DNA of 61,717 bases, from assembly GCA_022797295.1 (NCBI GenBank), contig JAAWKH010000010.1:1-61717 (forward strand), in the 5' to 3' direction. This DNA comes from Peptococcaceae bacterium. Lineage in GTDB: Bacteria > Bacillota > Dehalobacteriia > UBA4068 > UBA4997. The number at the start of each line of letters is the position of its first letter. Position 1 is the first letter of the stretch. A model generated the notes under the pieces. That model ran no database searches. It worked only from the letters and a program-made list of their open reading frames with translations, and had not been told where the DNA came from. Of the stretch, positions 7,579 to 17,172 are shown piece after piece. Made by a program: the position numbers and the translations under genes.

Positions 7579-8521
7579 TTGGTGGCGGAGCGGGAATTGG
7601 AACAAGATTTTGAAGCCAGATATGACGCGGTCTGCAAAAGGGTGCTTTCGCATAAGGCCATTTTGGCTAGGATTATGCAGGGCTGCCTGGCGGAATATCA
7701 GGATTGTGAACCGGATGAGATTGCCGAAAAATATATTGAGGGAAAGCCGCAGGTGGCAGATGCGCCGGTGCTGCCGCTTATTCAGGGTTTGAGCAGTAAC
7801 GATACCTCGCCTGAGGAGGGCGCAGTCAGCTATGATGTTCTTTTTCAATCACTGTTGCCGAACTCCCAGGAGCGAGTTCATCTAATAATCAATTTGGAGG
7901 CGCAGAATGCCTGGAACCCAGGCTATTCTTTGTTGCAGCGCGGCGTGTATTATTGCAGCCGCCTGCTTTCCGCTCAATATGGCCGAGAATTTACGCATTC
8001 GCAATACGGCCAGCTGAAAAAGGTTTACTCCATTTGGATTTGTATGAATCCGCCTAAAAAGTTTAAAAATACGATTAGCCGTTATTATTTGCAGGAGGAA
8101 AATCTGGTAGGTTTGGCCAGAGAGTCCCGAACAAATTACGATTTACTTTCAGTGGTCAGAATTTGTTTGGGCGCTGAGGACGGCGAAAACTATCAGGGTA
8201 TCTTGAAAATGTTGAACGTGTTGTTTTCAATGCAAAAAAAGCCAGGCGGAAAAGTGGCGGATTTTGTGTGATGATTTTGCTATTAAAGCGACACAAGATT
8301 TGGAACAGGAGGTGTCGGAAATGTGTAATTTAAGCCAAGGCGTTAAGGAAAGCGGACGAATGCAGGGTGTTGCTCAGGGAATGGCCCAGGGCAAGGCTGA
8401 GGCAATGCTTTTTGCCGTTAAAAATTTGATGGAAAGCACCAACTGGCCAGCGGAGCGGGCTATGGAGATGTTGAAAATCCCTGAAGAGGATAGAAAAAAG
8501 TATGCAAAAATGCTGAATTAA
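7579..8521 (+). pseudogene. PD-(D/E)XK nuclease-family transposase-like gene, frameshifted
   Basis: Two overlapping frames together make one protein of the Rpn/PD-(D/E)XK 'transposase' family (PF12784 type). The first frame (7579 TTG or, better placed behind AGAGGG, 7582 GTG, to 8271) carries the nuclease core LIINLEAQNAWNPGY and KKVYSIWICMNPP. The second (to 8521) carries the conserved tail LEQEVSEMCNLSQGV and AMEMLKIPEEDRKKY. The break is at a run of seven A (8234-8240): with six A the frame continues as QKKSQAEKWRILCDDFAIK, which fits the family. So this is a one-base homopolymer insertion, a sequencing error, or a slippage site. Solitary copies of this family are common in Bacillota. Confidence 0.78.
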
Positions 8522-8533
8522 ACAGCTGAATAA

Positions 8534-8565
8534 AAAAGCGCACTGTAGCTTAACGGTGCGCTTTT
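8534..8565 (+). terminator. Intrinsic terminator
   Basis: AAAAGCGCAC/GTGCGCTTTT stem (8534-8545 with 8554-8565, 8-nt loop) directly after the PD-(D/E)XK gene, followed by a T-rich tract. It also lies just beyond the stop of the convergent XRE gene and may serve both. Confidence 0.8.
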
Positions 8566-8577
8566 GCTTTATCTTTT

Positions 8578-8847
8578 TTATTCGTTTGGGTTGTCCGTCA
8601 AGCCTAGTAGCCAATACACTGAAACGCCAAGAACTTTGGCAAAAACCGGAAGTTCATAGTCGGGGATAAATCTGGTGCCGATTTCAATGCGGCTAATACT
8701 TTCTCTTTCAATGATAATGCCAGCAACTTGCATTTTGGCGGCTAAATCTGTTTGTGAAAGTTTTTGTCTTTTACGCTCTTTCCTAATTCGTTCGCCAGCG
8801 ATATTCTTTTTGCCGTTGAAATCATATATTTTCAATCTTGTAATCAT
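8578..8847 (-). CDS. XRE-family helix-turn-helix repressor
   Basis: An 89-residue protein from the ATG at 8847; the frame is open further upstream, but the conserved family sequence begins near IAGERIRKERK. The HTH is visible as LSQTDLAAKM...ESISRIEIG, followed by the typical tail DYELPVFAKVLGVSVYWLLG. Such small XRE proteins usually repress their own promoter and a divergent neighbour. AAAGGA lies directly before the ATG, so the true start could be a nearby TTG (8835). Codon use is AT-richer than in flanking genes, as in its divergent partner, suggesting acquisition as a unit. Confidence 0.82.
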   Translation of the reverse strand: MITRLKIYDFNGKKNIAGERIRKERKRQKLSQTDLAAKMQVAGIIIERESISRIEIGTRFIPDYELPVFAKVLGVSVYWLLGLTDNPNE

Positions 8848-8878
8848 TCCTTTTGTGCTTATCTTTAATACTTTTTGC

Positions 8879-8917
8879 TTGACTTTAGCACATAAATAGG
8901 CTATAATTGTGCTAAAG
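8879..8917 (+). promoter_or_regulatory. Consensus promoter embedded in palindromic operator
   Basis: TTGACT (8879-8884), a 17-bp spacer and TATAAT (8902-8907) form a near-perfect promoter for the 8946 gene. The inverted repeat CTTTAGCACA (8883-8892)/TGTGCTAAAG (8908-8917) brackets the -10 box exactly. This is the expected geometry for repression by the divergent XRE protein. Confidence 0.75.
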
Positions 8918-8945
8918 GTCTGCAAAACAAAAAAGGATGTAAAAA

Positions 8946-9341
8946 ATGAATGAAGAAAATTTGGAAATAGTAAAACATAATATAGATAAAACTATTAAGA
9001 GATTACAAAAACGCTTTAGTGAAAAAAACAATAACGAGTTATGTGAGTTTGACGAACAAATAATAGCTACCTTAAAATCATTAAAAATAATTTACGAACA
9101 ACTAGCTTTAGTTGAACCTGTTATAGATAGTATGTTTTTTAATCATAGATTTAACATAGAAGCGTTGGCAGATGTAGAGATTGATTATGAAACAAGCAAA
9201 AGTGTCCAGGGTGTTTTATATTGTTTGTGGATTGCGCAACTTATTGCAGTTAGGTTAGGTTTTGATAATGAATTAAACCTTATATCGTGCTTTAATTATA
9301 TAGAAAAAAAGCAGCAAGAAATTGAATTACTTGCTCAATAA
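8946..9341 (+). CDS. Hypothetical protein paired with XRE repressor
   Basis: A 131-residue, lysine- and glutamate-rich, predicted all-helical soluble protein with no signal peptide. An N-terminal charged helix (IDKTIKRLQKRFSEKNNN) is followed by a hydrophobic central region and a QQEIELL end. I do not recognise a family. It has a strong AAAAAGGA ribosome site, its own consensus promoter overlapped by an operator palindrome, and its own terminator, so it is an independent transcription unit under probable control of the divergent XRE protein. The AT-rich codon use differs from the surrounding core genes, consistent with horizontal acquisition (for example a phage or toxin-antitoxin remnant). 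Confidence 0.7.
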   Translation: MNEENLEIVKHNIDKTIKRLQKRFSEKNNNELCEFDEQIIATLKSLKIIYEQLALVEPVIDSMFFNHRFNIEALADVEIDYETSKSVQGVLYCLWIAQLIAVRLGFDNELNLISCFNYIEKKQQEIELLAQ

Positions 9342-9394
9342 AAAATCAAACTGTTAGTTTGTTCCTGATGATGAAATATTGTGATGAATTAAGT

Positions 9395-9440
9395 AAAAAA
9401 CAGACTTTCCTCTTAAATTAAGCGGCGAGTCTGTTTTTTT
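9395..9440 (+). terminator. Intrinsic terminator
   Basis: AAAAAACAGACT (9395-9406) pairs with AGTCTGTTTTTT (9428-9439), with a 21-nt loop that can itself pair (CTTAAATTAAG), followed by T residues. Confidence 0.75.
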
Positions 9441-9472
9441 ATATATAATGAAGTTGAATGAACAAATAATTA

Positions 9473-9501
9473 TTGAAAAATTTGTTATTGTATGCTAGAA
9501 T
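9473..9501 (+). promoter_or_regulatory. Promoter of gatCAB
   Basis: TTGAAA (9473-9478), 17 bp, TAGAAT (9496-9501) with an extended -10 TGC, 54 bp before the gatC start. Confidence 0.75.
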
Positions 9502-9555
9502 AAAATAGTATTATTATCTGCTAAAGGCAGAGAAAATGGCAGACGGAGGTATGCT

Positions 9556-9843
9556 ATGGAAATTGATAGAAAAATGGTGGAATATGTGGCGGAGCTAAGC
9601 AAGCTGCGCCTAACCGAGCCGGAAAAAGAACTTATGCAGCAGGATTTAAGCAAGGTGCTGCAATATATGGATATTTTGAACAGCTTGCCCACCAACGAGG
9701 TGGAGCCGCTCACCCACGTTTCCGGGGTGGAAAACGTGTTCCGCGAGGATGTGGCCCAACCCAGCTTTGCGCGGGAAAAAATCCTGCAAAACGCCCTGGC
9801 GGCGGAAGAGGGCTGCTTCAAGGTGCCCCAAACAGTTGAGTAG
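9556..9843 (+). CDS. gatC: Asp-tRNA(Asn)/Glu-tRNA(Gln) amidotransferase subunit C
   Basis: A 95-residue GatC. The subunit wraps around GatA and stabilises the GatCAB complex, which converts misacylated Glu-tRNA(Gln) and/or Asp-tRNA(Asn) to the amidated form. The family pattern VEYVAELSKLRLTEPE, DILNSLPTNEVEPLTHV and LREDV-like VFREDV is present, ending in the usual FKVPQTVE. It is first in the gatC-gatA-gatB operon, behind a good promoter and a GGAGG ribosome site. Confidence 0.95.
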   Translation: MEIDRKMVEYVAELSKLRLTEPEKELMQQDLSKVLQYMDILNSLPTNEVEPLTHVSGVENVFREDVAQPSFAREKILQNALAAEEGCFKVPQTVE

Positions 9844-9870
9844 GTTAATTAAATTAAAGGAGGGCTTTGA

Positions 9871-11340
9871 TTGATACAGTATGAAACAGCCGCCGCTTTG
9901 CGCCAGGCTTGCATTGACGGCCAAACCACGGCTCAGGCGCAAACCGAGGCTTATCTGGCGCAAATTGCCAAATATGACGGCGTTTATCATTGTTATAACA
10001 CCTTAAATGAAAAGGCGGCCGAGCAGGCCGCGGCGGTGGACGCCAAACTGGCGGCCGGGGAAATTGCCGGGCCTCTGGCAGGGGTTCCGGTGGCGATTAA
10101 GGACAACCTGGCCACGCAGGAGATGACCACCACTTGCAGCTCCAAAATTTTGGAGGGCTTTATCTCGCCTTACGATGCCACGGTGGTGCAAAAGCTACAG
10201 GCGGCCGGGGCGATTATTCTGGGCAAAACTAATATGGATGAGTTTGCCATGGGCAGCACCACGGAAACTTCCTACACCGGGGCCACTAAAAACCCCTGGA
10301 ACGCCGGCCACGTGCCTGGCGGCAGCAGCGGCGGTTCGGCGGCGGCGGTGGCGGCGGGGGAGGCTCCGCTGGCTTTGGGCTCCGATACCGGCGGCTCTAT
10401 TCGCCAGCCTTGCGCTTATTGCGGCTTGACTGGCATTAAGCCGACTTACGGCGCGGTTTCCCGCTATGGCTTGCTGGCTTACGGCTCATCTTTAGACCAA
10501 ATTGGGCCGATGGCCTACACCGTGGAGGATTGTGCCAACCTGTTGCAGGTGATTGCCGGCTACGATGAAAAGGATAGCACCTCTACCCAGGGGCTTAGCT
10601 TCGATTTCACCAATGCTTTGCAAAACGACGATTTGCGCGGCAAAAAGTTGGGCCTGCCCAAAAACTATCTGGGCGAGGGCCTGGACCCTGAGATTGAACA
10701 GGCCGTGCGGGCGGCCTGCGAGCAGCTGGCGGCCCTGGGCGCGGAGATTGTGGAGTTTGAAATGCCGATGATTGAGTACGCCGTGCCGGCCTATTATATC
10801 ATCGCTTGCGCGGAGGCCAGCTCCAACCTTTCCCGCTATGACGGTATTAAATACGGTTATCACCCGGAAAGCTTTGCCGATTTGGAAGATTTGTATCTGA
10901 CGGCGCGCAGCCAGGGCTTTGGCCCGGAGGTTAAACGCCGGATTATGCTGGGCACCTTTGCCCTCAGTTCCGGCTACTATGACGCATATTACCAGAAAGC
11001 CCTGAAAGTGCGGGCTTTGATTAAACAGAAATTTGACAAAGCCTTTGCGGAATATGACGCGATTGTCAGCCCCGTGGCCCCCACCACCGCGCCCAAGCTG
11101 AACGAGAGCCTTTCCGATCCGCTGGCGATGTATCTTTCCGATATTTACACAGTTTCCGTAAATCTGGTGGGGATTCCGGCGGTTTCTCTGCCCTGCGGTT
11201 TTTCGGCGGCGGGCTTGCCCATTGGTATGCAGCTTTTGGGCCGCAATTTTGCGGAGGAAGGGCTGGTAAACCTGGCCCAGGCTTATCAAATGCACACGGA
11301 CTGGCACGCTAAACGGCCGGTTTTGAAGGAGGCGGAATAA
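9871..11340 (+). CDS. gatA: Glutamyl/aspartyl-tRNA amidotransferase subunit A
   Basis: A 489-residue amidase-signature enzyme that hydrolyses glutamine and passes ammonia to GatB. The Ser-cisSer-Lys triad is K77 (AIKDN), S152 (GGSSGGS) and S176 (TGGSIRQP). The start is TTG at 9871, 7 nt after AAAGGAGG; there is no in-frame ATG nearby. Its TAA overlaps the gatB ATG by one base (TAATG), giving coupled translation. Confidence 0.97.
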   Translation: MIQYETAAALRQACIDGQTTAQAQTEAYLAQIAKYDGVYHCYNTLNEKAAEQAAAVDAKLAAGEIAGPLAGVPVAIKDNLATQEMTTTCSSKILEGFISPYDATVVQKLQAAGAIILGKTNMDEFAMGSTTETSYTGATKNPWNAGHVPGGSSGGSAAAVAAGEAPLALGSDTGGSIRQPCAYCGLTGIKPTYGAVSRYGLLAYGSSLDQIGPMAYTVEDCANLLQVIAGYDEKDSTSTQGLSFDFTNALQNDDLRGKKLGLPKNYLGEGLDPEIEQAVRAACEQLAALGAEIVEFEMPMIEYAVPAYYIIACAEASSNLSRYDGIKYGYHPESFADLEDLYLTARSQGFGPEVKRRIMLGTFALSSGYYDAYYQKALKVRALIKQKFDKAFAEYDAIVSPVAPTTAPKLNESLSDPLAMYLSDIYTVSVNLVGIPAVSLPCGFSAAGLPIGMQLLGRNFAEEGLVNLAQAYQMHTDWHAKRPVLKEAE

Positions 11341-12785
11341 TGTCAGGCTATAAAAACACAGGCTATGAGGTGGTTATCGGCTTGGAGGTGCATGTGGAGC
11401 TGAACACCGCCACCAAAATTTTCTGCAACTGCTCCACAGAGTTTGGCGCGGCTCCCAACACCCACGTTTGCCCGGTTTGCTCCGGTATGCCGGGCGTGTT
11501 GCCGGTGCTGAACAAAGGCGTTTTGCAACGGGCCGTGGCCGTGGGCTTGGCCACCAACTGCACCATCACCCAAAAATGCAAGTTTGACCGCAAAAATTAC
11601 TTTTACCCGGATTTGCCCAAAGCGTTCCAAACCTCGCAGCTGTATCTGCCCATTTGCCGCAACGGGTATCTGGAGATTGCCACGGCGGAGGGCGCTAAAA
11701 AGGTGCGTATTCACGAAATCCATATGGAGGAGGACGCCGGCAAGCTGAACCACGAGGCCCAAAGCGGTAGCACGCTGATTGATTTTAACCGTTGCGGCGT
11801 GCCCTTGCTGGAAATTGTTAGCGAGCCGGATATGACCTGCGCCGATGATGTGCTGGCTTATCTGGAAAAGCTGAAATCCACCCTGGAATATCTGAATGTT
11901 TCCGATTGTAAAATGCAGGAGGGCTCTATGCGGGCGGACGTGAACCTTTCCGTGCGCCGCGTGGGCGATGCGGAGCTGGGCACGCGCACCGAAACTAAAA
12001 ATATGAATTCCTTTAAGGCCATTGCCCGGGCCATTGAATATGAGATTTTCCGGCAGATTGAGCTGCTGGAGGACGGCGGCCAGGTTTTGCAGGAAACCCG
12101 CCGCTGGGACGACGAGCGCGGCGTGGGCTACGCGATGCGCAGCAAAGAGAACGCCCACGATTATCGCTATTTCCCGGAGCCGGATTTGGCCCCCATCAAC
12201 ATCAGCGACGAATGGCTGGAGGAAATTCGCGGCACTATTCCAGAGCTGCCTGACCAAAAGCAGGCCCGCTATGTGGCGGATTACAAGCTTTCTGATTATG
12301 ACGCGGCCCAGCTGACCCGTTACCGCAAGCTGGCGGAGATTTTTGAAAGCGCTGTGCAGTTGGGCGCGGCCCCCAAGGAGGCGGCCAACCTGCTGATTGG
12401 CGATTGCTTGCGTTTGCTGAACGCCGAGGGCAAGGAAGCGGCGGATTTGACGTTTGAACCGAAAAATCTGGCCGAGCTGCTGAAGCTGGTGGCTGCCGGC
12501 ACCATCAATAAAACAACCGCCAAAGCCGTTTTTGAACTGATTTATGCGGATAATATCGACCCGGTGGCCTACGTTAAGGAAAACGGGCTGGAGATGGTCA
12601 GCGACGACGGCGCGCTGGATGCGATGATTGACGAGGTTATCGCTGCCAATCCTAAATCGGTGGCCGATTATCAGGGCGGCAAAAAGGCCGCGTTGGGCTT
12701 CCTGGTGGGTCAGATTATGAAAGCCAGCAAAGGCAAGGCGGACGCGGGCAAGGTGAACGCCAAACTGCGTGAGAAGCTGGACTAG
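11340..12785 (+). CDS. gatB: Glutamyl/aspartyl-tRNA amidotransferase subunit B
   Basis: A 481-residue GatB, the kinase/transamidase subunit that binds tRNA and receives ammonia from GatA. The signatures YEVVIGLEVHVELNT, FDRKNYFYPDLPKAFQTSQ and ETKNMNSFKAIARAIEYE are present, as are the zinc-site cysteines CNCSTEF and CPVCSGMPG. The C-terminal YqeY-like domain ends in KANAKLREKL-type sequence. Length is typical. The following gap to purC is 50 bp. Confidence 0.97.
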   Translation: MSGYKNTGYEVVIGLEVHVELNTATKIFCNCSTEFGAAPNTHVCPVCSGMPGVLPVLNKGVLQRAVAVGLATNCTITQKCKFDRKNYFYPDLPKAFQTSQLYLPICRNGYLEIATAEGAKKVRIHEIHMEEDAGKLNHEAQSGSTLIDFNRCGVPLLEIVSEPDMTCADDVLAYLEKLKSTLEYLNVSDCKMQEGSMRADVNLSVRRVGDAELGTRTETKNMNSFKAIARAIEYEIFRQIELLEDGGQVLQETRRWDDERGVGYAMRSKENAHDYRYFPEPDLAPINISDEWLEEIRGTIPELPDQKQARYVADYKLSDYDAAQLTRYRKLAEIFESAVQLGAAPKEAANLLIGDCLRLLNAEGKEAADLTFEPKNLAELLKLVAAGTINKTTAKAVFELIYADNIDPVAYVKENGLEMVSDDGALDAMIDEVIAANPKSVADYQGGKKAALGFLVGQIMKASKGKADAGKVNAKLREKLD

Positions 12786-12835
12786 CCGACAGACTGCTTA
12801 AAACAAAAGGATATATAATTGGAGGATTAAAAATA

Positions 12836-13543
12836 ATGGAAATTTTAGAACAGTTATACGAGGGCAAGGCGAAAAAGGTTTTCAAAACCGCTGACAAGGA
12901 CGTTTATATGGTGCAGTATAAAGACGACGCTACGGCTTTTAACGGCGCTAAAAAGGGCAGCATCAGCGAAAAAGGCATTGTGAACAACAAAATGTCCAAC
13001 AAGATTATGCAGCAGTTGGAGCAGGCCGGAATTCCCACCCATTATATTGAGCAGCTTTCCGACCGGGAAACTCTGGTGAAGAGGGTCAAAATCGTGCCGC
13101 TGGAGGTGATTGTGCGCAACGTCACCGCCGGCAGCTTTGCCAAACGCTTTGGCGTGGAGGAGGGCCGGCAGCTGAAGAACCCCACCTTGGAATTTTGCTA
13201 CAAGAATGACGATTTGGACGACCCGATGATTAACAATTACCAGATTACCGCGCTGGAGCTGGCCACTGACGAGGAACTGGCCACCATTGCCGATTTGGCT
13301 TTTAAGGTGAACGCGGAGCTGATTAAGATTTTTGCGGCGGTGAACATCCGCCTGGTGGACTTCAAAATTGAGTGTGGCCGTTTGGACGACGGCACGATTA
13401 TTCTGGCGGACGAGATTTCCCCGGACACCTGCCGCCTGTGGGACGCTGACACCAATGAGAAGCTGGACAAAGACCGTTTCCGTAGAGATTTAGGCGGCGA
13501 GGTTGAGGCTTACCAGGAGGTTGCAAGAAGATTGAAACTTTAG
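12836..13543 (+). CDS. purC: SAICAR synthetase
   Basis: A 235-residue phosphoribosylaminoimidazole-succinocarboxamide synthase, the step of purine synthesis that joins aspartate to CAIR using ATP. Visible are LYEGKAKKVF near the N terminus, IVRNVTAGSFAKRFGV, and the SAICAR signatures LVDFKIECGR and ADEISPDTCRLWD. Length is typical of bacterial PurC. It lies 62 bp upstream of purB, a neighbouring purine gene, with GGAGG before the ATG. Confidence 0.97.
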   Translation: MEILEQLYEGKAKKVFKTADKDVYMVQYKDDATAFNGAKKGSISEKGIVNNKMSNKIMQQLEQAGIPTHYIEQLSDRETLVKRVKIVPLEVIVRNVTAGSFAKRFGVEEGRQLKNPTLEFCYKNDDLDDPMINNYQITALELATDEELATIADLAFKVNAELIKIFAAVNIRLVDFKIECGRLDDGTIILADEISPDTCRLWDADTNEKLDKDRFRRDLGGEVEAYQEVARRLKL

Positions 13544-13605
13544 AACTTCTTGCTTAGCTGTCAATGATATATATTTAATGATATATTTTTAATGAGGATA
13601 ATAAT

Positions 13606-15039
13606 ATGAGTAACGATAACTATACCAGTCCATTGTCCAGTCGCTATGCCAGCAAGGAAATGCAGTTCATCTTCTCGCCGGACAACAAATTCCGCACCTG
13701 GCGCAAGCTGTGGATTGTGCTGGCGGAAACCGAGCAGGAGCTGGGCTTGCCGATTACTGACGAACAGCTGGCGGAGCTGAAAGCGCACGCGGAGGATATT
13801 GACTACGCCGCCGCCGCCGCTTATGAGAAAAAGCTGCGCCATGATGTGATGGCCCATGTGCATACCTATGGCGATTGCTGCCCCACGGCCCGCGGCATTA
13901 TTCACCTGGGCGCAACCAGCTGCTATGTGGGCGATAACACCGACGTAATCATTATGCGGGACGCGCTGCGTTTGCTGAAAACCAAACTGCTGAATGTGAT
14001 TAGCCGCCTGGCCGATTTTGCGGAAAAATATCGGGATTTGCCAACCCTTGGCTTCACCCATTTTCAGCCGGCCCAGCCCACCACCGTGGGCAAGCGGGCC
14101 TGCCTGTGGATTCAGGATTTGCTGTTGGATTTGGCGGAGCTGGAGCACCGGCTGGCTCATATGCCGCTTTTGGGCTCCAAGGGCACCACGGGCACGCAGG
14201 CCAGCTTTTTGGAGCTGTTTGAGGGCGATCACGCCAAGGTTAAGGAGGCCGACCGGCGCATTGCCGCCAAGCTGGGCTTTGCCGAGTGCTTTGCAGTTTC
14301 CGGCCAAACTTACTCCCGCAAGCTGGATTCTATGGTGCTGAACGTGCTTTCCGGCATTGCCCAAAGCGCGCACAAATTTTCCAATGACCTGCGCTTGTTG
14401 CAGCACCTGAAAGAGATGGAGGAGCCTTTTGAGAAGAACCAGATTGGCTCGTCCGCAATGGCATACAAGCGTAACCCCATGCGCTCTGAGCGGATGGCGG
14501 CTCTGGCTCGTTATCTGATGATTGACGCGCTCAATCCGGCGGTGACGGCCGCCGGCCAGTGGTTTGAACGCACCCTGGATGATTCCGCCAACAAGCGGCT
14601 GAGCGTGCCGGAGGCCTTTTTGGCGGCCGACGCGATTTTGGAGCTGTATTTGAATATCAGCGACGGCCTGGTGGTTTATCCCAAGGTGATTGAAAAACGC
14701 TTGCTGGCTGAATTGCCTTTTATGGCTACCGAAAACATTTTGATGGACGCGGTGAAAGCCGGCGGCGACCGGCAGGAGCTGCATGAAAAAATCCGTCAGT
14801 ATTCTATGCAGGCGGCCCAAAGGGTGAAAGCGGACGGTTTGGACAACAACCTGCTGGAGCTGATTGCGGCCGACCCGGCTTTTGGCACCGATTTAGCTTC
14901 CTTGCAGCAGTTGTTGCGCCCGGAAAATTATGTGGGCCGGGCTCCGCAGCAAACGGAGGAATTTTTGGCGGATTGCGTGCGGCCTCTGCTGGCGGAGCAC
15001 GCCGAGGAGCTGGGGCGCACGGCGGAGATATACGTTTAG
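13606..15039 (+). CDS. purB: Adenylosuccinate lyase
   Basis: A 477-residue fumarase/aspartase-superfamily enzyme that releases fumarate from SAICAR and adenylosuccinate. The superfamily signature is [16 protein letters not shown] (catalytic serine loop around 282-284), with [10 protein letters not shown] and [18 protein letters not shown] earlier. This matches the longer eukaryote-like PurB form ([10 protein letters not shown] rather than SSxMPxKxNP). It works one step after PurC, its neighbour. Confidence 0.96.
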   Translation: MSNDNYTSPLSSRYASKEMQFIFSPDNKFRTWRKLWIVLAETEQELGLPITDEQLAELKAHAEDIDYAAAAAYEKKLRHDVMAHVHTYGDCCPTARGIIHLGATSCYVGDNTDVIIMRDALRLLKTKLLNVISRLADFAEKYRDLPTLGFTHFQPAQPTTVGKRACLWIQDLLLDLAELEHRLAHMPLLGSKGTTGTQASFLELFEGDHAKVKEADRRIAAKLGFAECFAVSGQTYSRKLDSMVLNVLSGIAQSAHKFSNDLRLLQHLKEMEEPFEKNQIGSSAMAYKRNPMRSERMAALARYLMIDALNPAVTAAGQWFERTLDDSANKRLSVPEAFLAADAILELYLNISDGLVVYPKVIEKRLLAELPFMATENILMDAVKAGGDRQELHEKIRQYSMQAAQRVKADGLDNNLLELIAADPAFGTDLASLQQLLRPENYVGRAPQQTEEFLADCVRPLLAEHAEELGRTAEIYV

Positions 15040-15165
15040 GCCGCCGGTTTGGGCGCTTTTAAATATAATCGTCTAAAATTTGCAGGATTTAATCCACCCG
15101 ACGTGGAATATTTATTAATTGGCCTGATTTTCGGCCACACAGATTGATTGGAGGAGCATTTTATA

Positions 15166-16467
15166 ATGGAAGTAAATGCAAAGGTTCTGAACCGCGAGGG
15201 CAATGAACTGACAATGGAAATTACTGCGGCCGCTGCTGATTTGGAGCAGGCCATTACCACCGTGCTGCGCAAGGCGGCCAAGGAAGTTAAAATTCCCGGT
15301 TTCCGTCCCGGCAAGGTGCCGGCCAAAATGTTGGAGGGCTACATTGGCGAGCAAGCTTTGTTGCAAGAGGCTTTGGACGAGATGTTGCAGCCGATGTATA
15401 TTGAGGCTATCAACCAGACGGATATTTTCCCGGTTGACCGCCCGCACGTTGACGTGCAGCAGCTGGCCCGCGGCCAGGAAGTTAAGCTTACCTTTAAGGT
15501 GACGGTGAAGCCTGAGGTGAAATTAGGCAAATATAAGGGTGTTGAGGTGGAAAAAGAGCTTTACGTGCCCACCGAAGAGGATATTGACAATGAAATTAAG
15601 CATATGCAGGAGCGCATTGCGCATATCATAGATTTGCCGGCGGGCACTGCAATGGAAAGCGGCGACACCGCGATTATCGACTTTGAGGGCTTTATCGACG
15701 GCGTGGCCTTTGAGGGCGGCAAAGGGGAAAAATATTCCCTCACTTTGGGCAGCAACACTTTCATCCCCGGTTTTGAGGATCAGCTGGTTGGCGTGAAAAC
15801 CGGCGATTCCGTGGATGTGAACGTTACTTTCCCGGAGGATTACCACAGCGATGATTTGGCAGGCAAGCCGGCCGTTTTCAAGGTGCTGGTGCATGAGGCT
15901 CGCCGCCGCGAATTGCCGCCGGTGGACGATGATTTTGTGAAAGATATGCGCGAGGATTGCGACACCGTGGCCGAGCTGCGGGAAAAGCTGCGTGAGGAGC
16001 TGAATGAAAAGGCGGAGGCTATGGCTACTCAGAACGCTCAGAACAAAGCCTTGGAACAGGTTGTGGCCAATGCGGAGATGGATGTGCCTTCTATTATGAT
16101 TGACGACCGCCTGGATCAGATGTTGCAGGAGTTTGAGGGCCAGCTGCAATATCAGGGCCTGACTTTGGAGCGCTTTTTCCAGCTGACCAAATCCACCCGC
16201 GCCGAGTGGCGCGCCGCCCAGCAGGACCGGGCCGAGGAAGCTGTTAAGCAGGATTTGGTGCTGGAGGCCATTGTTAAGGCTGAGGATATTCAGGCTGAGC
16301 AGGAAGATTTGGATAAACAGATGCAGGAAATTGCTGATAGCTACAACAAGCCGCTGGAGGAGGTTAAGGCCACCTTTGCGGACAACGGCCGCCTGCAATT
16401 CTTTGAATATAACATTAAGATGCTGAAAGCCATTGAGCTGATTAACGAAAACGCGGTTATTAAGTAG
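15166..16467 (+). CDS. tig: Trigger factor (ribosome-associated chaperone)
   Basis: A 433-residue trigger factor: ribosome-binding N domain with the signature IPGFRPGKVP, a central FKBP-type peptidyl-prolyl isomerase domain (about 150-240, GDTAIIDFEGFIDG) and a helical C-terminal chaperone domain. The ATG at 15166 is used because GGAGGAG lies a proper distance before it. It heads the tig-clpP-clpX-lon-engB block, a conserved Bacillota arrangement joining protein folding to proteolysis. The 126-bp gap before it has a small GGCC/GGCC hairpin but no convincing promoter. Confidence 0.96.
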   Translation: MEVNAKVLNREGNELTMEITAAAADLEQAITTVLRKAAKEVKIPGFRPGKVPAKMLEGYIGEQALLQEALDEMLQPMYIEAINQTDIFPVDRPHVDVQQLARGQEVKLTFKVTVKPEVKLGKYKGVEVEKELYVPTEEDIDNEIKHMQERIAHIIDLPAGTAMESGDTAIIDFEGFIDGVAFEGGKGEKYSLTLGSNTFIPGFEDQLVGVKTGDSVDVNVTFPEDYHSDDLAGKPAVFKVLVHEARRRELPPVDDDFVKDMREDCDTVAELREKLREELNEKAEAMATQNAQNKALEQVVANAEMDVPSIMIDDRLDQMLQEFEGQLQYQGLTLERFFQLTKSTRAEWRAAQQDRAEEAVKQDLVLEAIVKAEDIQAEQEDLDKQMQEIADSYNKPLEEVKATFADNGRLQFFEYNIKMLKAIELINENAVIK

Positions 16468-16575
16468 AAAATTTTACCGTATAAATCAGGCAGGCCCGCG
16501 CATAATATTGTAAGCAAAGTAACGATTAAAAGCCAAGCTTGCAATCGCTAAGACTTTAGGCAGGGAGAGGAAAAA

Positions 16576-17160
16576 ATGAGTATGATGGTACCAATCGTGG
16601 TGGAGCAAACCAGCCGGGGCGAGCGTTCTTATGATATATATTCGCGCCTGCTGAAGGACAGAGTGGTTTTTTTAGGCGGGCAGGTTAACGACGACATTGC
16701 CAACCTGGTGATTGCTCAGCTCCTGTTTTTGGAATCAGAGGATCCGGACAAAGATATTCATCTTTATATCAACAGCCCAGGCGGCTCTGTGACGGCCGGT
16801 ATGGCCATTTTTGATACTATGCAGTACGTTAAGCCTGACGTCAGCACCATTTGTATTGGTATGGCGGCCTCTATGGGGGCTTTTCTGCTGGCGGCCGGCA
16901 AAATCGGCAAGCGGTTTGCGCTTCCCAACAGTGAGATTATGATTCATCAGCCGTTGGGCGGCACGCAAGGCCAGGTGACGGATATTGAAATCCACGCCAA
17001 GCGTTTGCAGCAGATTAAGGAAAAGCTTAATCACACGCTGGCGGAGCGCACCGGGCAGCCTTATGAGAAAGTTTGCGCCGACACTGAGCGCGATTTCTTT
17101 ATGAATGCAGAGGCCGCAAAACAATACGGCCTGGTTGATGAAATTATGGAACGTCATTGA
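16576..17160 (+). CDS. clpP: ATP-dependent Clp protease proteolytic subunit
   Basis: A 194-residue ClpP peptidase that forms the double heptameric barrel. The catalytic triad is S99 (MAASMGAF), H124 (MIHQPLGG) and D173 (ERDFF). The ATG follows AGGGAGAGG. It is followed after 12 bp by clpX, its unfoldase partner; ClpC encoded at 37-39.6 kb is the likely second partner. No CtsR-box repeat was found upstream of it. Confidence 0.97.
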   Translation: MSMMVPIVVEQTSRGERSYDIYSRLLKDRVVFLGGQVNDDIANLVIAQLLFLESEDPDKDIHLYINSPGGSVTAGMAIFDTMQYVKPDVSTICIGMAASMGAFLLAAGKIGKRFALPNSEIMIHQPLGGTQGQVTDIEIHAKRLQQIKEKLNHTLAERTGQPYEKVCADTERDFFMNAEAAKQYGLVDEIMERH

Positions 17161-17172
17161 GGAGAGTGTGAA

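Noticed and set aside
8234..8241. Programmed -1 ribosomal frameshift at A-AAA-AAG
   Set aside because: The heptamer is in the correct phase, but a -1 shift leads into the third frame; the conserved downstream part needs a +1 shift, so classical -1 slippage cannot explain the split.
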